The notes beneath the pieces were generated by a model. That model was given only the letters and a program-made list of their open reading frames with translations, was not told the origin of the DNA and did no database searches. The translations under genes and the position numbers were made by a program. This document shows positions 37,036 to 47,606 of a DNA stretch of 64,000 nt, in pieces. The DNA is from Coffea arabica (Eukaryota > Streptophyta > Magnoliopsida > Gentianales > Rubiaceae), in NCBI RefSeq assembly GCF_036785885.1, contig NC_092310.1, forward strand, positions 4,278,001 to 4,342,000, given 5' to 3'. Within the stretch, counting starts at the first letter, position 1; every line of letters begins with the position of its first letter.

Positions 37036-38047
37036 CCGTACAATTCCACTGATCCCGTAGTTTTTTGGTACAATTCCACTGAGTTTTTTGCCAAAATAAC
37101 ACTTTTTCTAAAAAAAAATTCCCAATTTGATTCACTTTCAAAATTTAATCCCATAATGATATTATTGTTGCCACCTAATTATCCTAATTGTCATGTAGGT
37201 AACAAGAAAGGAAAGTTTTAATCTCTCTATAGTTTCTAAAATGAACTAAAAATTTAAATTTTTTTATTATAGAGGCACAAGAAAATAGCATAACTTTGAT
37301 AATTTCCTTATAATTATTTAAAATAAATTCTACCATTATTGGCCTTGCAATTATTGGTCTCTACATTTTTTTTTGAAATGAATCAAACCTATTATTGTAT
37401 ATTTTTTTTAAAAAAAATAATTTTTTAAAAATACAAAAATTACAATGAAAATTTCAACGAAAATTGTAAGCGATAACAAGAAAAAATCACAAAAACTTCA
37501 AAGCTATGATATTCGTTTATGTTATTCTTCCTACTCCTTGAAAGAACTTTTACAAAAAGTAATCACGTTGAAATTTTCTTGTCTAGTTCCAATTGAATAT
37601 TTTCTAGCATTGGTCATGATGTTTCACCTTTATGTTTTTTTCCCTGCAACTCTTACTTAATGATTTGCACAATTTCCTAACTAGTCAGGAATCGTAATTC
37701 AGAATATGAAAGAAAATCAAGATGGAATTAATTAACGGGGTTCTAAAAACAAGTTTCAAATAAGTTGGCAATCATTCAAATAGGTGACAAACCAAAAAAA
37801 AATAACAAAAAGTTATACTTTATGAGAACCAAGAAGGCAAATAAGTATACGTCTCTTCTTTATCTCTAAGTAGAGTAGGATGACTTGAAAAAACACTCAA
37901 TCATAGTATAACTATAATAAATTTCCAAGGAAAAAAAATTTCCAAGACAGATAGGTGATCCAATAGCAAGTAGAGTTGAAATATTTGAACCAGTACTATG
38001 CACTTCAAGCTTCACCAATCAAAAGTAACCACTATCTTGCCATTTTT
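37036..38047 (+). repeat. Left copy of the ~1.01-kb host duplication flanking the viral block
   Basis: It starts CCGTACAATTCCACTGATCC and ends TATCTTGCCATTTTT. It matches 55216-56226 almost base for base: about 8 substitutions and several 1-nt length changes in homopolymers, by eye. The left copy runs smoothly into the left flank and the right copy into the right flank, so the pre-insertion site had one copy. It includes a 71-codon open frame (37445-37660) identical in both copies, which I regard as chance. Confidence 0.93.
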
Positions 38048-38209
38048 ACTCTCACCTACTTCAAACAACTCTTGTATTCTAGTTCTTGTTAAAATTATCA
38101 AATAAAATATCAAGAAGAATCAAGGATTATACCTTGCTCAAAGCTTCCGTTGTCTACTCAATCTTCCTGTAAGTTCAATTACTTTTATTATTTTCTATGC
38201 AATCAAGTA
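38048..38209 (+). promoter_or_regulatory. Viral leader copy 1 (no TATA box)
   Basis: It begins at 'actctcacctacttcaaac' directly at the host junction and runs through 'gctcaaagcttccgttgtc' to 'ttttctatgcaatca'. The core promoter upstream of it is missing. It leads into coat-protein sequence. Confidence 0.75.
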
Positions 38210-38718
38210 CAAATAATTCAATAAACTTAGAAGATCTTAAAAAAGTCTATCAACAGAATAATTATACAAATCAAATTCTTCATACAATTTCCCAACATAT
38301 GGAAGTATTAAATACAAAAATAGATACATTAAAGAAACCAGATTTAAAATTCCCAAATGACATTTCAGCCCCTCATTTTCAACCTAGAAGTTTAACAAGA
38401 GAAAAAGAACAAGATTTATTACAAAATATTAATAATCAAAAAATTAATAATACAGATAGTATATTAAATAAAATATCTCATGCATTACAAAATTTAACTA
38501 CAGAAATAAAACCTTCAACACCTAAAATAATACTTTAGATCAAATAATAGAAGAAAATTCAACTGAAGAATTAGAAAATTCATCAGAAGAATCGATAAAT
38601 TCAGATTTAGAAGAAAATATAGTAATACCAATCGAAAACCAATTTGAAGGAAAAGATCAAATAAATAGAATAAGAAGAAAGAAAATTTATAGTAATAATA
38701 ACAAAGATTGGAAAATGA
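38206..38718 (+). pseudogene. Viral coat-protein region, N-terminal piece (plus)
   Basis: An open frame encodes a hydrophilic, coiled-coil-like segment ('INLEDLKKVYQQNNYTNQ') up to 38538, where a frame break occurs. The same segment recurs reversed at 50967-51627 and 54476-55209. It ends abruptly at 38719, where inverted sequence of the last viral ORF begins. Confidence 0.75.
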
Positions 38719-38719
38719 T

Positions 38720-38928
38720 AAATAGTTCAGGTATTCTTTCAACATTTTTGGATTCTGCATCATTTGCTTTATCAGAAAGTTACTGGCAATTTCTTCGGAT
38801 GCCATATCTGTCACTTTCTCTTTATCTTTCTTTGGAGTAGTTGGGAAAGGTGTAGTTGTTGAAATGGTGGTTGCTTGTCTTGTCGTTTTTGGAGTAGTGG
38901 TTGGCTGTTTTGTCCATTTTAATTTGTT
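38720..38928 (-). pseudogene. Inverted fragment of viral ORFb C-terminal region
   Basis: On the minus strand this gives the Thr/Pro-rich tract ('KQPTTTPKTTRQ') and 'MASEEIASNFLIKQMMQNP', as in the ORFb copies at 42889-44166 and 52031-53293. It is fused on its 5' side to coat-protein sequence through a short filler containing a tRNA-Met-like site. Confidence 0.75.
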
Positions 38929-38935
38929 TGAATGT

Positions 38936-38948
38936 GGCTCTGATACCA
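38936..38948 (-). other. tRNA-Met-type primer-binding site-like motif at a viral junction
   Basis: The minus strand reads TGGTATCAGAGCC, the typical complement of the initiator tRNA-Met 3' end used by plant pararetroviruses. It lies in a ~20-bp filler between the coat-protein fragment (38951 on) and the ORFb fragment (up to about 38928), not in a leader context. Confidence 0.7.
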
Positions 38949-38950
38949 CT

Positions 38951-39842
38951 TCTTTTGTCTTTGAACCATATTTTATTTGTAGTCTTAATTCTAAACATAA
39001 CATTAATCCTTCTTTTTTCACAAAGGCAAATAATTGTCCAAAAGTAATATTCTCAAAAGAAATTACATCTGTTCCCATTTCTTTTTGTAAGCTATCCATT
39101 ATTCTTTGTGAAAATAGACTTGGTAATCCTGTTATAAATCTTTCTTTCCAGAGTGATGCATTGCAATCCGGTCTTCTTAATACATTAGTTAAAAACATAT
39201 TTTTATACCACCTAAAGTCTGATAATGTTGGACATCTTAAATTTGTTAGAAATGTTTTATTAGAATTTAATTCTTCTTTCGGATTTCCTATAAAATACAT
39301 TAATATTGTTACAATTAAAAATTCTGCAGCATCTGACTGTATTTGAATATTTCCTTGATCATCTTCAATTTGTTGCGTATGATCTAAGATTGATAATTTA
39401 TCTTGAAGGGTTAGAGCATTATCCCACCAATTTTTTAATTGTCCAGTAAATCCTGAAACTAATAATGTTGCAATATTTCTTTCTTGAATATTTTTTATTT
39501 TATAAGCTAATCTAGCCATTCCCATTTCTTGCAAATTATTTAATACTTCATATTCAGCTTTGCCATCTATATTCCATTCATATATTGAATCTCCATCGTA
39601 TTTAGTGGTACGAAATTTTGATCTTTTTTCGTATTGAATGTCTGGAGGACTTGGTCTGGGATAATAATTTTTTGTACTTATCATTTTCCAATTTTTGTTA
39701 TTATTACTATAAATTTTCTTTCTTCTTATTCTATTTATTTGATCTTTTTCTTCAAATTGGTTTTCGATTGGTATTACTATATTTTCTTCTAAATCTGAAT
39801 TTATCGATTCTTCTGATGAATTTTCTAATTCAACTGAATGAT
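38951..39842 (-). pseudogene. Viral coat-protein core (minus)
   Basis: The minus-strand frame (about 39684-38951) contains 'ALLVSGFTGQLKNWWDNALT'-type sequence, 'LRCPTLSDFRWYKNMFLTNV' and 'GLPSLFSQRIMDSLQKEMG'. These are hallmark positions of the caulimovirid capsid protein. This is the most complete central capsid segment in the block. It lacks the downstream zinc knuckle because of the junction at 38950. Confidence 0.8.
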
Positions 39843-39870
39843 TGTTGAACTTCTACCCAGGAGTACACAA

Positions 39871-40345
39871 GACCAATACTATTCCACATGGAGTTCAAAG
39901 TACCTTGGATATTTTGTTGGAGTTTCAAGATTCATCAAGAATTATATTGGTATTTCTTGGAATCTTGTTAAAGTGATATGCTGAGTGAATGGTTTTGTTA
40001 AATAGGTATTTTCTGCAGATTTTTCGAGAGATTTTGGAATTTGCTGGATTGGTCTAATTTGGGATGAAGTTGGGGTACAAGCAGCTTGACTATAGGTCAA
40101 TGCTGGAAAATCTGATAATAATTGGAATCTATTTTGAGTTACAGGAGTAAGACTCATCTCATAATCCTGCGGAGTCTTTGGTCTAGAATTTCCTGCGTTT
40201 GAATCCATAATCCTGCACAATTAACAAATAATCTTGTTAAGTTTTTCTTTAAGTTGTTGGATTTGAGTATTATAATATTGAATATCCTCTTGAGGATGGC
40301 CTGCTTTTTTGAGGACGTCTTTGAAAATAATATAGGAATTAATTT
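39871..40345. pseudogene. ORFb and ORFa fragments around a fold-back junction
   Basis: 39871-39942 is a plus-strand ORFb piece ('YTRPILFHMEFKVPW'). 39943-40204 is a minus-strand ORFb N-terminal piece, and 40205-40345 a minus-strand ORFa C-terminal piece. The switch of strand at 39942 shares only a couple of bases between the parents. Confidence 0.7.
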
Positions 40346-40626
40346 GCCACAATTCAAATTCAGATGAAAGGCAAATTCAAACTCAGATGAAATGCAAGAC
40401 AGACTGCTCTATAAATAGACTCAAATTCAGACGAAGAGGCATCGGAGAAAAATCAGTTTACATCTGTAGTGCAAACCTCTTAACTACTCTCACCTACTTC
40501 AAACAACTCTTGTATTCTAGTTCTTGTTAAAATTATCAAATAACATATCAAGAAGAATCAAGGATTATACCTTGCTCAAAGCTTCCGTTGTCTACTCAAT
40601 CTTCCTGTAAGTTCAATTACTTTTAT
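40346..40626 (+). promoter_or_regulatory. Viral promoter and leader copy 2 (with TATA box)
   Basis: TATAAATA at 40410-40417 is followed by 'gacgaagaggcatcgg', 'cttgtattctagttc' and 'gctcaaagcttccgttgtc'. It is joined to RNase H coding sequence at about 40626 through a shared 'tttat'. It is the best candidate, with 54186-54475, for a working plus-strand viral promoter. Confidence 0.75.
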
Positions 40627-41199
40627 GATAGTTGAAACAGATGCATCAGAATTAGGATATGGGGGAATATTAAAACAAAGAATAGATAATTCAAAAGAAG
40701 AATTAGTTAGATTTCATTCAGGAACATGGTCTGATCCTCAGAGAAATTATTCAACAATTAAAAAAGAAATTTTATCCATAGTTTTATGCATATCAAAATT
40801 TCAAGATGATTTATACAATAAAAAATTTTTAATTAGAATAGACTATAAATCTGCAAAAGAGATTTTACAAAAAGATGTTCAAAATATAGTTTCAAAACAA
40901 ATATTTGCTAGATGGCAAGCTATCCTATCTGTGTTTGATTTCGAGATTGAATTCATCAAAGGAGAAGACAATTCTCTCCCTGACTTCTTGACCCGAGAAT
41001 TTTTACAGGGAAATGGAACGTGAAACTCACAAAGAATATATTCGAAGGTTACGAACTGAAAGAGATAATCCTATTCTTCAAAGAAGAGATGCAAATATTT
41101 CACATAGACATTTTACCTATTATATCAAAACCTCTGAAACCGAAATTCAACCCATTCCTTATCATCAAATTCGAAACCATGATACAGTATATATTAAAC
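40627..41199 (+). pseudogene. Viral RNase H plus ORFa N-terminus (plus)
   Basis: The RNase H frame (40625-41023) starts 'MIVETDASELGYGGILKQ' and includes the later 'FARWQAILSVFDFEIEFIKG' and 'DNSLPDFLTREF', typical of caulimovirid RNase H. ORFa starts at 41013, overlapping the RNase H stop by 11 nt, and is cut at about 41199, where unrelated pol sequence is joined. Confidence 0.82.
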
Positions 41200-41202
41200 A
41201 CA

Positions 41203-42420
41203 TATAATAGAAAAAATTGAAGATCCAGTAGCTAAAAAGGAATATTTAGAAAGACTAAAAAGTTTAATTATTCAAGAAGATAAAATGTCAAAAATAATAG
41301 AACCTTTTAGTATTTCAAAATTAATAGATAAATATCCAAATATAAATATAATGAAAAAAGAAACTACCAAAGATCTCCAAACAGAAATTAATAATTTAAA
41401 AATACAAGTGAAACAATTACAACAAGAGATTATAGATTTAAAAACAAAAGATTTAGAGATAGAAGCAAAATTAACCCTATTAGAAAATCAGCCTTCGACT
41501 TCAAATTCTAAAACAGAAGAAATAAATATATCAGAAAAACTAACCGATGAAGTTCAATATCTAAATACCATAGAACGAATGACATTCCAAAAATGGTATG
41601 CTTTAGTAACGATTACTGTAGAAGATTTCAAAGAAACATATGTAGCTCTAATAGATAGTGGAGCTGATACAAGTTGTATTAAAGAAGGAATAATTCCTAC
41701 CAAATATTGTGAAAAAATGAAAGAAACATTAATGGCAGCAAATAGAGAAAATTTACAAGTAAAATATAAATTTACAAAAGGATCAATATGTAATAATGAA
41801 TATTGTATTAGACATAATTTTATAATTGTAAAAAATATAAATTGTGATGTAATATTAGGAACACCCTTTTTAATTCAAATATATCCATTCTTTGTAAGTC
41901 ATGAAGGAATTTCAATAAATATAATGGGAAAAACGGTTATCTTTAGATTTCTAACCCCAATAAAACAAAGAGAATTACAAATATTACAAACCTCTTCTAT
42001 TTACAAAGCAATAAATAGCATTACTAAAATACAAAAACAAATAAATTACATCAAAGAAGAAAAAACCTATGTAAAAATAGAAGAACAATTAAGAAATGAT
42101 AAAATACAAAAAAGAATTATAGAAATAGAAAGATTATTACAGAAAGAAATATGTGCTGATATTCCTAATGCTTTTTGGGATAGAAAACAACACATGATAG
42201 AATTACCTTATGAAACAGGATTTGATGAAAGAAATATTCCAACTAAAGCTAGACCAATACAAATGAATTTTGAATTATTAGAATTCTGTAAAAAAGAAAT
42301 AAAAATATTAATAGATAAAAAATTAATTATCCCTTCAAAATCCCCTTGGAGTTGTGCTGCATTTTACGTCATGAATCAAGCAGAAAAAGAAAGAGGAGTT
42401 CCAAGATTAGTAATAAATTC
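41203..42420 (+). pseudogene. Viral protease and RT N-terminal part (plus)
   Basis: The frame 41285-42445 contains a predicted coiled coil ('LQTEINNLKIQVKQLQQEI', about residues 30-70), the aspartic-protease motif D-S-G-A-D (41654-41668) and the start of RT ('SPWSCAAFYVMNQAEKERGV'). It breaks at about 42420 before the catalytic YIDD box. Confidence 0.85.
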
Positions 42421-42735
42421 TCGAAATCAAACACAGATAAGATAGCTTGCCATCTAGCAAATACTTGTTTTGAAACCCAGGCTGCTATCTATGAATGATT
42501 GCATAGAAAATAATAAAAGTAATTGAACTTACAGGAAGATTGAGTAGACAACGGAAGCTTTGAGCAAGGTATAATCCTTGATTCTTCTTGATATTTTTTT
42601 TGATAATTTTAACAAGAACTAGAATACAAGAGTTGTTTGAAGTAGGTGAGAGTAGGTTTGAAGTAGGTGAGAGTAGTTAAGAGGTTTGCACTAAAAATGT
42701 AAACTGATTTTTCTCCGATGCCTCTTCGTCTGAAT
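42421..42735 (-). promoter_or_regulatory. Inverted RNase H scrap and viral leader copy 3
   Basis: 42421-42476 is an inverted RNase H scrap. 42477-42735 is the inverted leader from 'ctatgaatgattgcatag' to 'gcctcttcgtctgaatt', ending before the TATA box. The phrase 'gtttgaagtaggtgagagta' is duplicated inside it. Confidence 0.7.
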
Positions 42736-42888
42736 TGCATATCCATTCAAGAAGAATATCAATCAATTCCATTATTAAATTGTAGTACAATTCAAAAATA
42801 TTTAAGTAAAGGATATCGATATATTCATATAGGTTTAATACAAATTGCTGTAAAACCTTTATTCCATTTAGGAGTAGACATCTTTTTG
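42736..42888 (+). pseudogene. Viral movement-protein fragment
   Basis: The only trace of the movement protein in the block. The plus strand encodes about 50 codons including 'YRYIHIGLIQIAVKPLF', a conserved stretch of caulimovirid 30K-type movement proteins, which form tubules or modify plasmodesmata. It is wedged between an inverted leader and an inverted ORFb with no frame continuity. Confidence 0.7.
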
Positions 42889-44166
42889 AATTGTGGCCGA
42901 CATCTTTTTCAAAAGTCATTTGGGTCTTGTCCGCATGGTCCACCAAAAGGATCAAAGGTGGATTCGGATGATCCAGCTGACTCCTCGATTTTGTCAACTT
43001 CTTCCTTTTTATCTTGCTTTTGTAAATAGTTCAGGTATTCTTTCAACATTTCTGGATTCTGCATCATTTGCTTTATCAGAAAGTTACTGGCAATTTCTTC
43101 GGATGCCATATCTGTCACTTTCTCTTTTATCTTTCTTTGGAGTAGTTGGGAAAGGTGTAGTTGTTGGAATGGTGGTTGCTTGTCTTATCGTTTTTGGAGT
43201 AGTGGTTGGCTGTTTTGTCGATTTTAATTTGTCTCTAGTGGTCAGGAATCGTATCACATTCGTTTGATCTCCAAATTTTTGATTGAATCCAGTCCACCAT
43301 TTAATTTTGAACTCTCTGACCAATGGCATTGGAAGTGGTTTTTCTAATTCTTGATGAATCTTGAAACTCCAACAAAATATCCAAGGTACTTTGAACTCCA
43401 TGTGGAATAGTATTGGTCTTGTGTACTCTTCCCCCTTTGCTCTTTTGAGATAAGTTTGAAAACCCATTAACACATTTGGAGGTAATATTTCTTTTTGAGG
43501 GCCGAACCATTGCCACCAATGATTAAACCAAATTGGAAATTCTCTGGTACAACTTTCTTTGAATGTGAAGAACCATGAATGATTGAATGGTCGATATAAA
43601 AAAGCACGATACCATGCCATTTTATAATCTTGATAAGTAAATCCATCTGGAATGAATCTGACTGAGAATGATTTTTTGGAATAAAGAGAAGTCCATTCAT
43701 TTGGTGAACAAACTTTCTTTATAATACATTTGGAATGGCTAATAATATTTGGATTCTTTTTATCTGGAATAGGGAATATTTCTACAGATTGAGTATCTGT
43801 AAGAATCAATTCATAATAATCCAGGGTTTTTGAAGGTTCATCTGGTTGCCAATAGCATTTTGGAGGAAAGATCCTTTGAGTAAGCTGATTGAGTGTAGAA
43901 CATATTGGTATTTCTTGGAATCTTGTTAAAGTGATATGCTGAGTGAATGGTTTTGTGAAATAGGTATTTTCTGCAGATTTTTCGGGAGATTTTGGAATTT
44001 GCTGGATTGGTCTAATTTGGGATGAAGTTGGGGTACAAGCAGCTTGACTATAGGTCAATGCTGGAAAATCTGATAATAATTGGAATCTATTTTGAGTTAC
44101 AGGAGTAAGACTCATCTCATAATCCTGAGGAGTCTTTGGTCTAGAATTTCCTGCGTTTGAATCCAT
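42889..44166 (-). pseudogene. Viral ORFb, nearly full length (minus)
   Basis: It starts at 44166 with 'MDSNAGNSRPKTPQDYEM'. The body is Trp/Phe-rich ('WFNHWWQWFGPQKEILPP', 'IFCWSFKIHQELEKPLP', 'REFKIKWWTGF'), then a Thr/Pro linker and a C-terminal 'SNFLIKQMMQNPEMLKEY' helix. A frame break near 43120 separates the last ~70 codons. It follows ORFa directly. The function is unknown to me. The unknown ORF2 of florendoviruses occupies the same place. Confidence 0.72.
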
Positions 44167-44178
44167 AATCCTGCACAA

Positions 44179-44544
44179 TTAACAAATAATCTTGTTAAGT
44201 TTTTCTTTAAGTTGTTGGATTTGAGTATTATAATATTGAATATCCTCTTGAGGATGGCCTGCTTTTTTGAGGACGTCTTTGAAAATAATATAGGAATTAA
44301 TTTGCCTTTGAAAAAGAAAGGCTTGTTCTTTTGGAGTAGAGGCAGCCCAAAAGCTGTGTTTAATATATATTGTATCATGGTTTCGAATTTGATGATAAGG
44401 AATGGGTTGAATTTCAGTTTCAGAGGTTTTGATATAATAGGTAAAATGTCTATGTGAAATATTTGTATCTCTTCTTTGAAGAATAGGATTATCTCTTTCA
44501 ACTCGTAACCTTCGAATATATTCTTTGTGAGTTTCACGTTCCAT
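44179..44544 (-). pseudogene. Viral ORFa, 121 codons (minus)
   Basis: The frame is open from 'MERETHKEYIRRLRVERDN' to 'QQLKEKLNKIIC'. The protein is hydrophilic with a helical C-terminus. The start overlaps the RNase H end by 11 nt and the stop lies just before the ORFb start, suggesting coupled translation. I know no function. Intact copies also occur at 50524-50889. Confidence 0.65.
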
Positions 44545-44938
44545 TTCCCTGTAAAAATTCTCAGGTCAAGAAGTCAGGGAGAGAATTGTCTTCTCCTTTG
44601 ATGAATTCAATCTCGAAATCAAACATAGATAAGATAACTTGCCATCTAGCAAATATTTGTTTTGAAACTATATTTTAAACATCTTTTTGTAAAATCTCTT
44701 TTGCAGATTTACAGTTTATTCTAATTAAAAATTTTTTATTGTATAAATCATCTTGAAATTTTGATATGCATAAAACTATGGATAAAATTTCTTTTTTAAT
44801 TGTTGAATAATTTCTCTGAGTATCAGACCATATTCCTGAATGAAATCTAACTAATTCTTCTTTTGAATTATCTATTCTTTGTTTTAATATTCCCCCATAT
44901 CCTAATTCTGATGTATCTGTTTCAACTATCATAAATGC
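44534..44938 (-). pseudogene. Viral RNase H (minus, broken)
   Basis: The frame starts at 44932 ('MIVETDTSELGYGG') and stops after 85 codons (44675). The C-terminal half continues beyond the stop to 44545. Confidence 0.78.
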
Positions 44939-47460
44939 TTTAGGATGAGGTAGGCATAAACATGGTAATGACTTTATTTTTTCCTTTAAATATTTTATTT
45001 TTTGAGTATGTTCATCTGTCCATGGTTTTGGATTTTTCTTTAGTCTATTGAATAATATTGAACATTCTTGTCTTAATTTAGGAAAGAAGTCTGCTATATA
45101 ATTTCAACATCCTAAAAATCTTTGTAATTGATTTTTATCTTTTATTTCATCTGGAAATTTATTTGCAAATTCTAAAGCTCTATTTATGGGTTTTATTGTT
45201 CCTTGGTATATATCATGTCCTAAAAATCTTATTTTTGTCTGAAATAATTTCATTTTAGGGGCAGAAACGACTAATCCATTTTTCTTAACTACCTTTAGAA
45301 ATATATTTAAATGTTTAAAATGTTGTTCTATTGATTCAAAAAATATTAAAACATCATCAATATAGACTATACTGAATGAACTATAAGAAATAAAAATATC
45401 GTTCATTATATTCTGAAATTCTGATGGAGCATTTTTTAAGCCAAATTGCATTACATTCCATTCGTAATGTCCAAAAGGTGTTGTGAATGCTGTTTTATAT
45501 CTATCTTTAGGATTTATTAATATTTGCCAATATCCTGATTTTAAATCGAACTTTGAAAAAATCTTTGCATTAAATAATCTATTAAGTAAATCTTTTTTAT
45601 TAGGAATTAGATATCTAATCCATTGTAATACTTTATTCAATGGTTTATAATTTATTACTAATTTTGGAACTCCTCTTTCTTTTTCTGCTTGATTCATGAC
45701 GTAAAATGCAGCACAACTCCAAGGGGATTTTGAAGGGATAATTAATTTTTTATCTATTAATATTTTTATTTCTTTTTTACAGAATTCTAATAATTCAAAA
45801 TTCATTTGTATTGGTCTAGCTTTAGTTGGAATATTTCTTTCATCAAATCCTGTTTCATAAGGTAATTCTATCATGTGTTGTTTTCTATCCCAAAAAACAT
45901 TAGGAATATCAGCACATATTTCTTTATGTAATAATCTTTCTATTTCTATAATTCTTTTTTGTATTTTATCATTTCTTAATTGTTCTTCTATTTTTACATA
46001 GGTTTTTTCTTCTTTGATGTAATTTATTTGATGTTGTATTTTAGTAATGCTATTTATTGCTTTGTAAATAGAAGAGGTTTGTAATATTTGTAATTCTCTT
46101 TGTTTTGCTGGGGTTAGAAATCTAAAGATAACCGTTTTTCCCATTATATTTATTGAAATTCTTTCATGACTTACAAAGAATGGATATATTTGAATTAAAA
46201 AGGGTGTTCCTAATATTACATCACAATTTATATTTTTTACAGTTATAAAATTATGTCTAATACAATATTCATTATTACATATTGATCCTTTTGTAAATTT
46301 ATATTTTACTTGTAAATTTTCTCCATTTACTGCCATTAATGTTTCTTTCGTTTTTTCACAATATTTGGTAGGAATTATTCCTTCTTTAATACAACTTGTA
46401 TCAGCTCCACTATCTATTAGAGCTACATATGTTTCTTTGAAATCTTCTACAGTAATTGTTACTAAAGCATACCATTTTTGGAATGTCATTCGTTCTATGG
46501 TATTTAGATATTGAACTTCATCGGTTAGTTTTTCTGATATATTTATTTCTTCTGTTTTAGAATTTGAAGTCGAAGGCTGATTTTCTAATAGGGTTAATTT
46601 TGCTTCTATCTCTAAATCTTTTGTTTTTAAATCTATAATCTCTTGTTGTAATTGTTTCACTTGTATTTTTAAATTATTAATTTCTGTTTGGAGATCTTTG
46701 GTAGTTTCTTTTCTCATTATATTTATATTTGGATATTTATCTATTAATTTTGAAATACTAAAAGGTTCTATTATTTTTGGCATTTTATCTTCTTGAATAA
46801 TTAAACTTTTTAGTCTTTCTAAATATTCCTTTTTAGCTACTGGATCTTCAATTTTTTCTATTATATCTAATAAAAATTCTTTGTCTTCTGTCTTAGTTAT
46901 GACATTTATGTATTTTGGAATACAATTACAATTTTTTTCACTTTCTGAACTAGTTATATCATTATAATAATCATCTTCAGAACTTTGATCTTTTTCATTT
47001 ATTAATAGATTTAATAATTTATATTTAATTTCTTCTTCATTAACACAGATTTCTGAAATTTTTTCTTTTAATTTGCATTTGTTTGCTTTATGTCCTATCT
47101 TTCCACATTTATAACAAACAATTTTCTTTTTAATAAATTTTCTCTTTCTTTCTGATTTTTCTTTGTTAGTGTTTTTATATTTTGTTTTCTTAGTATATTT
47201 TTTAATTTTCTTTTTGTATGCTGATGGTGATTTTATTCTTTTGATTCCAAAAGCATCGCAAAATGATCCTACTTCTTTTGTCTTTGAACCATATTTTATT
47301 TGTAGTCTTAATTCTGAACATAACATTAATCCTTCTTTTTTCACAAAGGCAAATAATTGTCCAAAAGTAATATTCTCAAAAGAAATTACATCTGTTCCCA
47401 TTTCTTTTTGTAAGCTATCCATTATTCTTTGTGAAAATAGACTTGGTAATCCTGTTATAA
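44939..47460 (-). pseudogene. Viral CP end, zinc knuckle, protease and reverse transcriptase (minus)
   Basis: A 772-codon frame runs 47422-45104. In order: capsid C-terminus, a Lys-rich basic tract, CCHC knuckle C-x2-C-x4-H-x4-C (47116-47075), an acidic stretch, a coiled coil, protease D-S-G-A-D (46414-46400), then RT with YIDD (45363-45352). It stops prematurely at 45104 near the end of RT, and coding sequence continues in frame beyond. The family carries out reverse transcription of pregenomic RNA in capsids. Here polymerase is cut from RNase H. Confidence 0.85.
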
Positions 47461-47606
47461 ATCCTGTTATAAATTTAGACTTTGAATTTCTTATCTTGTT
47501 TGAATTATCTCTCTACTTTAAATTTGCTAATTCATGCATTTATGTTTACATATTCAATTAAACTTTTACTAAAATCGTTGGTAAGACTTGATGCCTTGTA
47601 AGACCG
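47461..47606. other. Spacer at the centre of the viral inverted repeat
   Basis: About 146 bp not seen elsewhere in the viral block. It opens with a doubled 'cctgttataaat' and contains 'gttggtaagacttgatgcct' then 'gtaagaccgttggtaacagg', a short imperfect repeat. It may be host filler DNA or an otherwise missing viral piece. Confidence 0.5.

Larger units (their letters stand above)
44164..47460 (-). repeat. Left arm of the viral inverted repeat
   Basis: Coat-protein C-terminus through ORFb start, minus strand. It pairs with 47607-50931 as a ~3.3-kb inverted repeat. By eye the arms differ at roughly 1-1.5% of positions. Confidence 0.88.

Noticed and set aside
37445..37660. 71-codon frame present identically in both host duplications (also 55624-55839) as a possible conserved small gene
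   Set aside because: The whole 1-kb segment is duplicated at ~99% identity, so the identical frame follows from recency, not selection. No motif or start context supports it.
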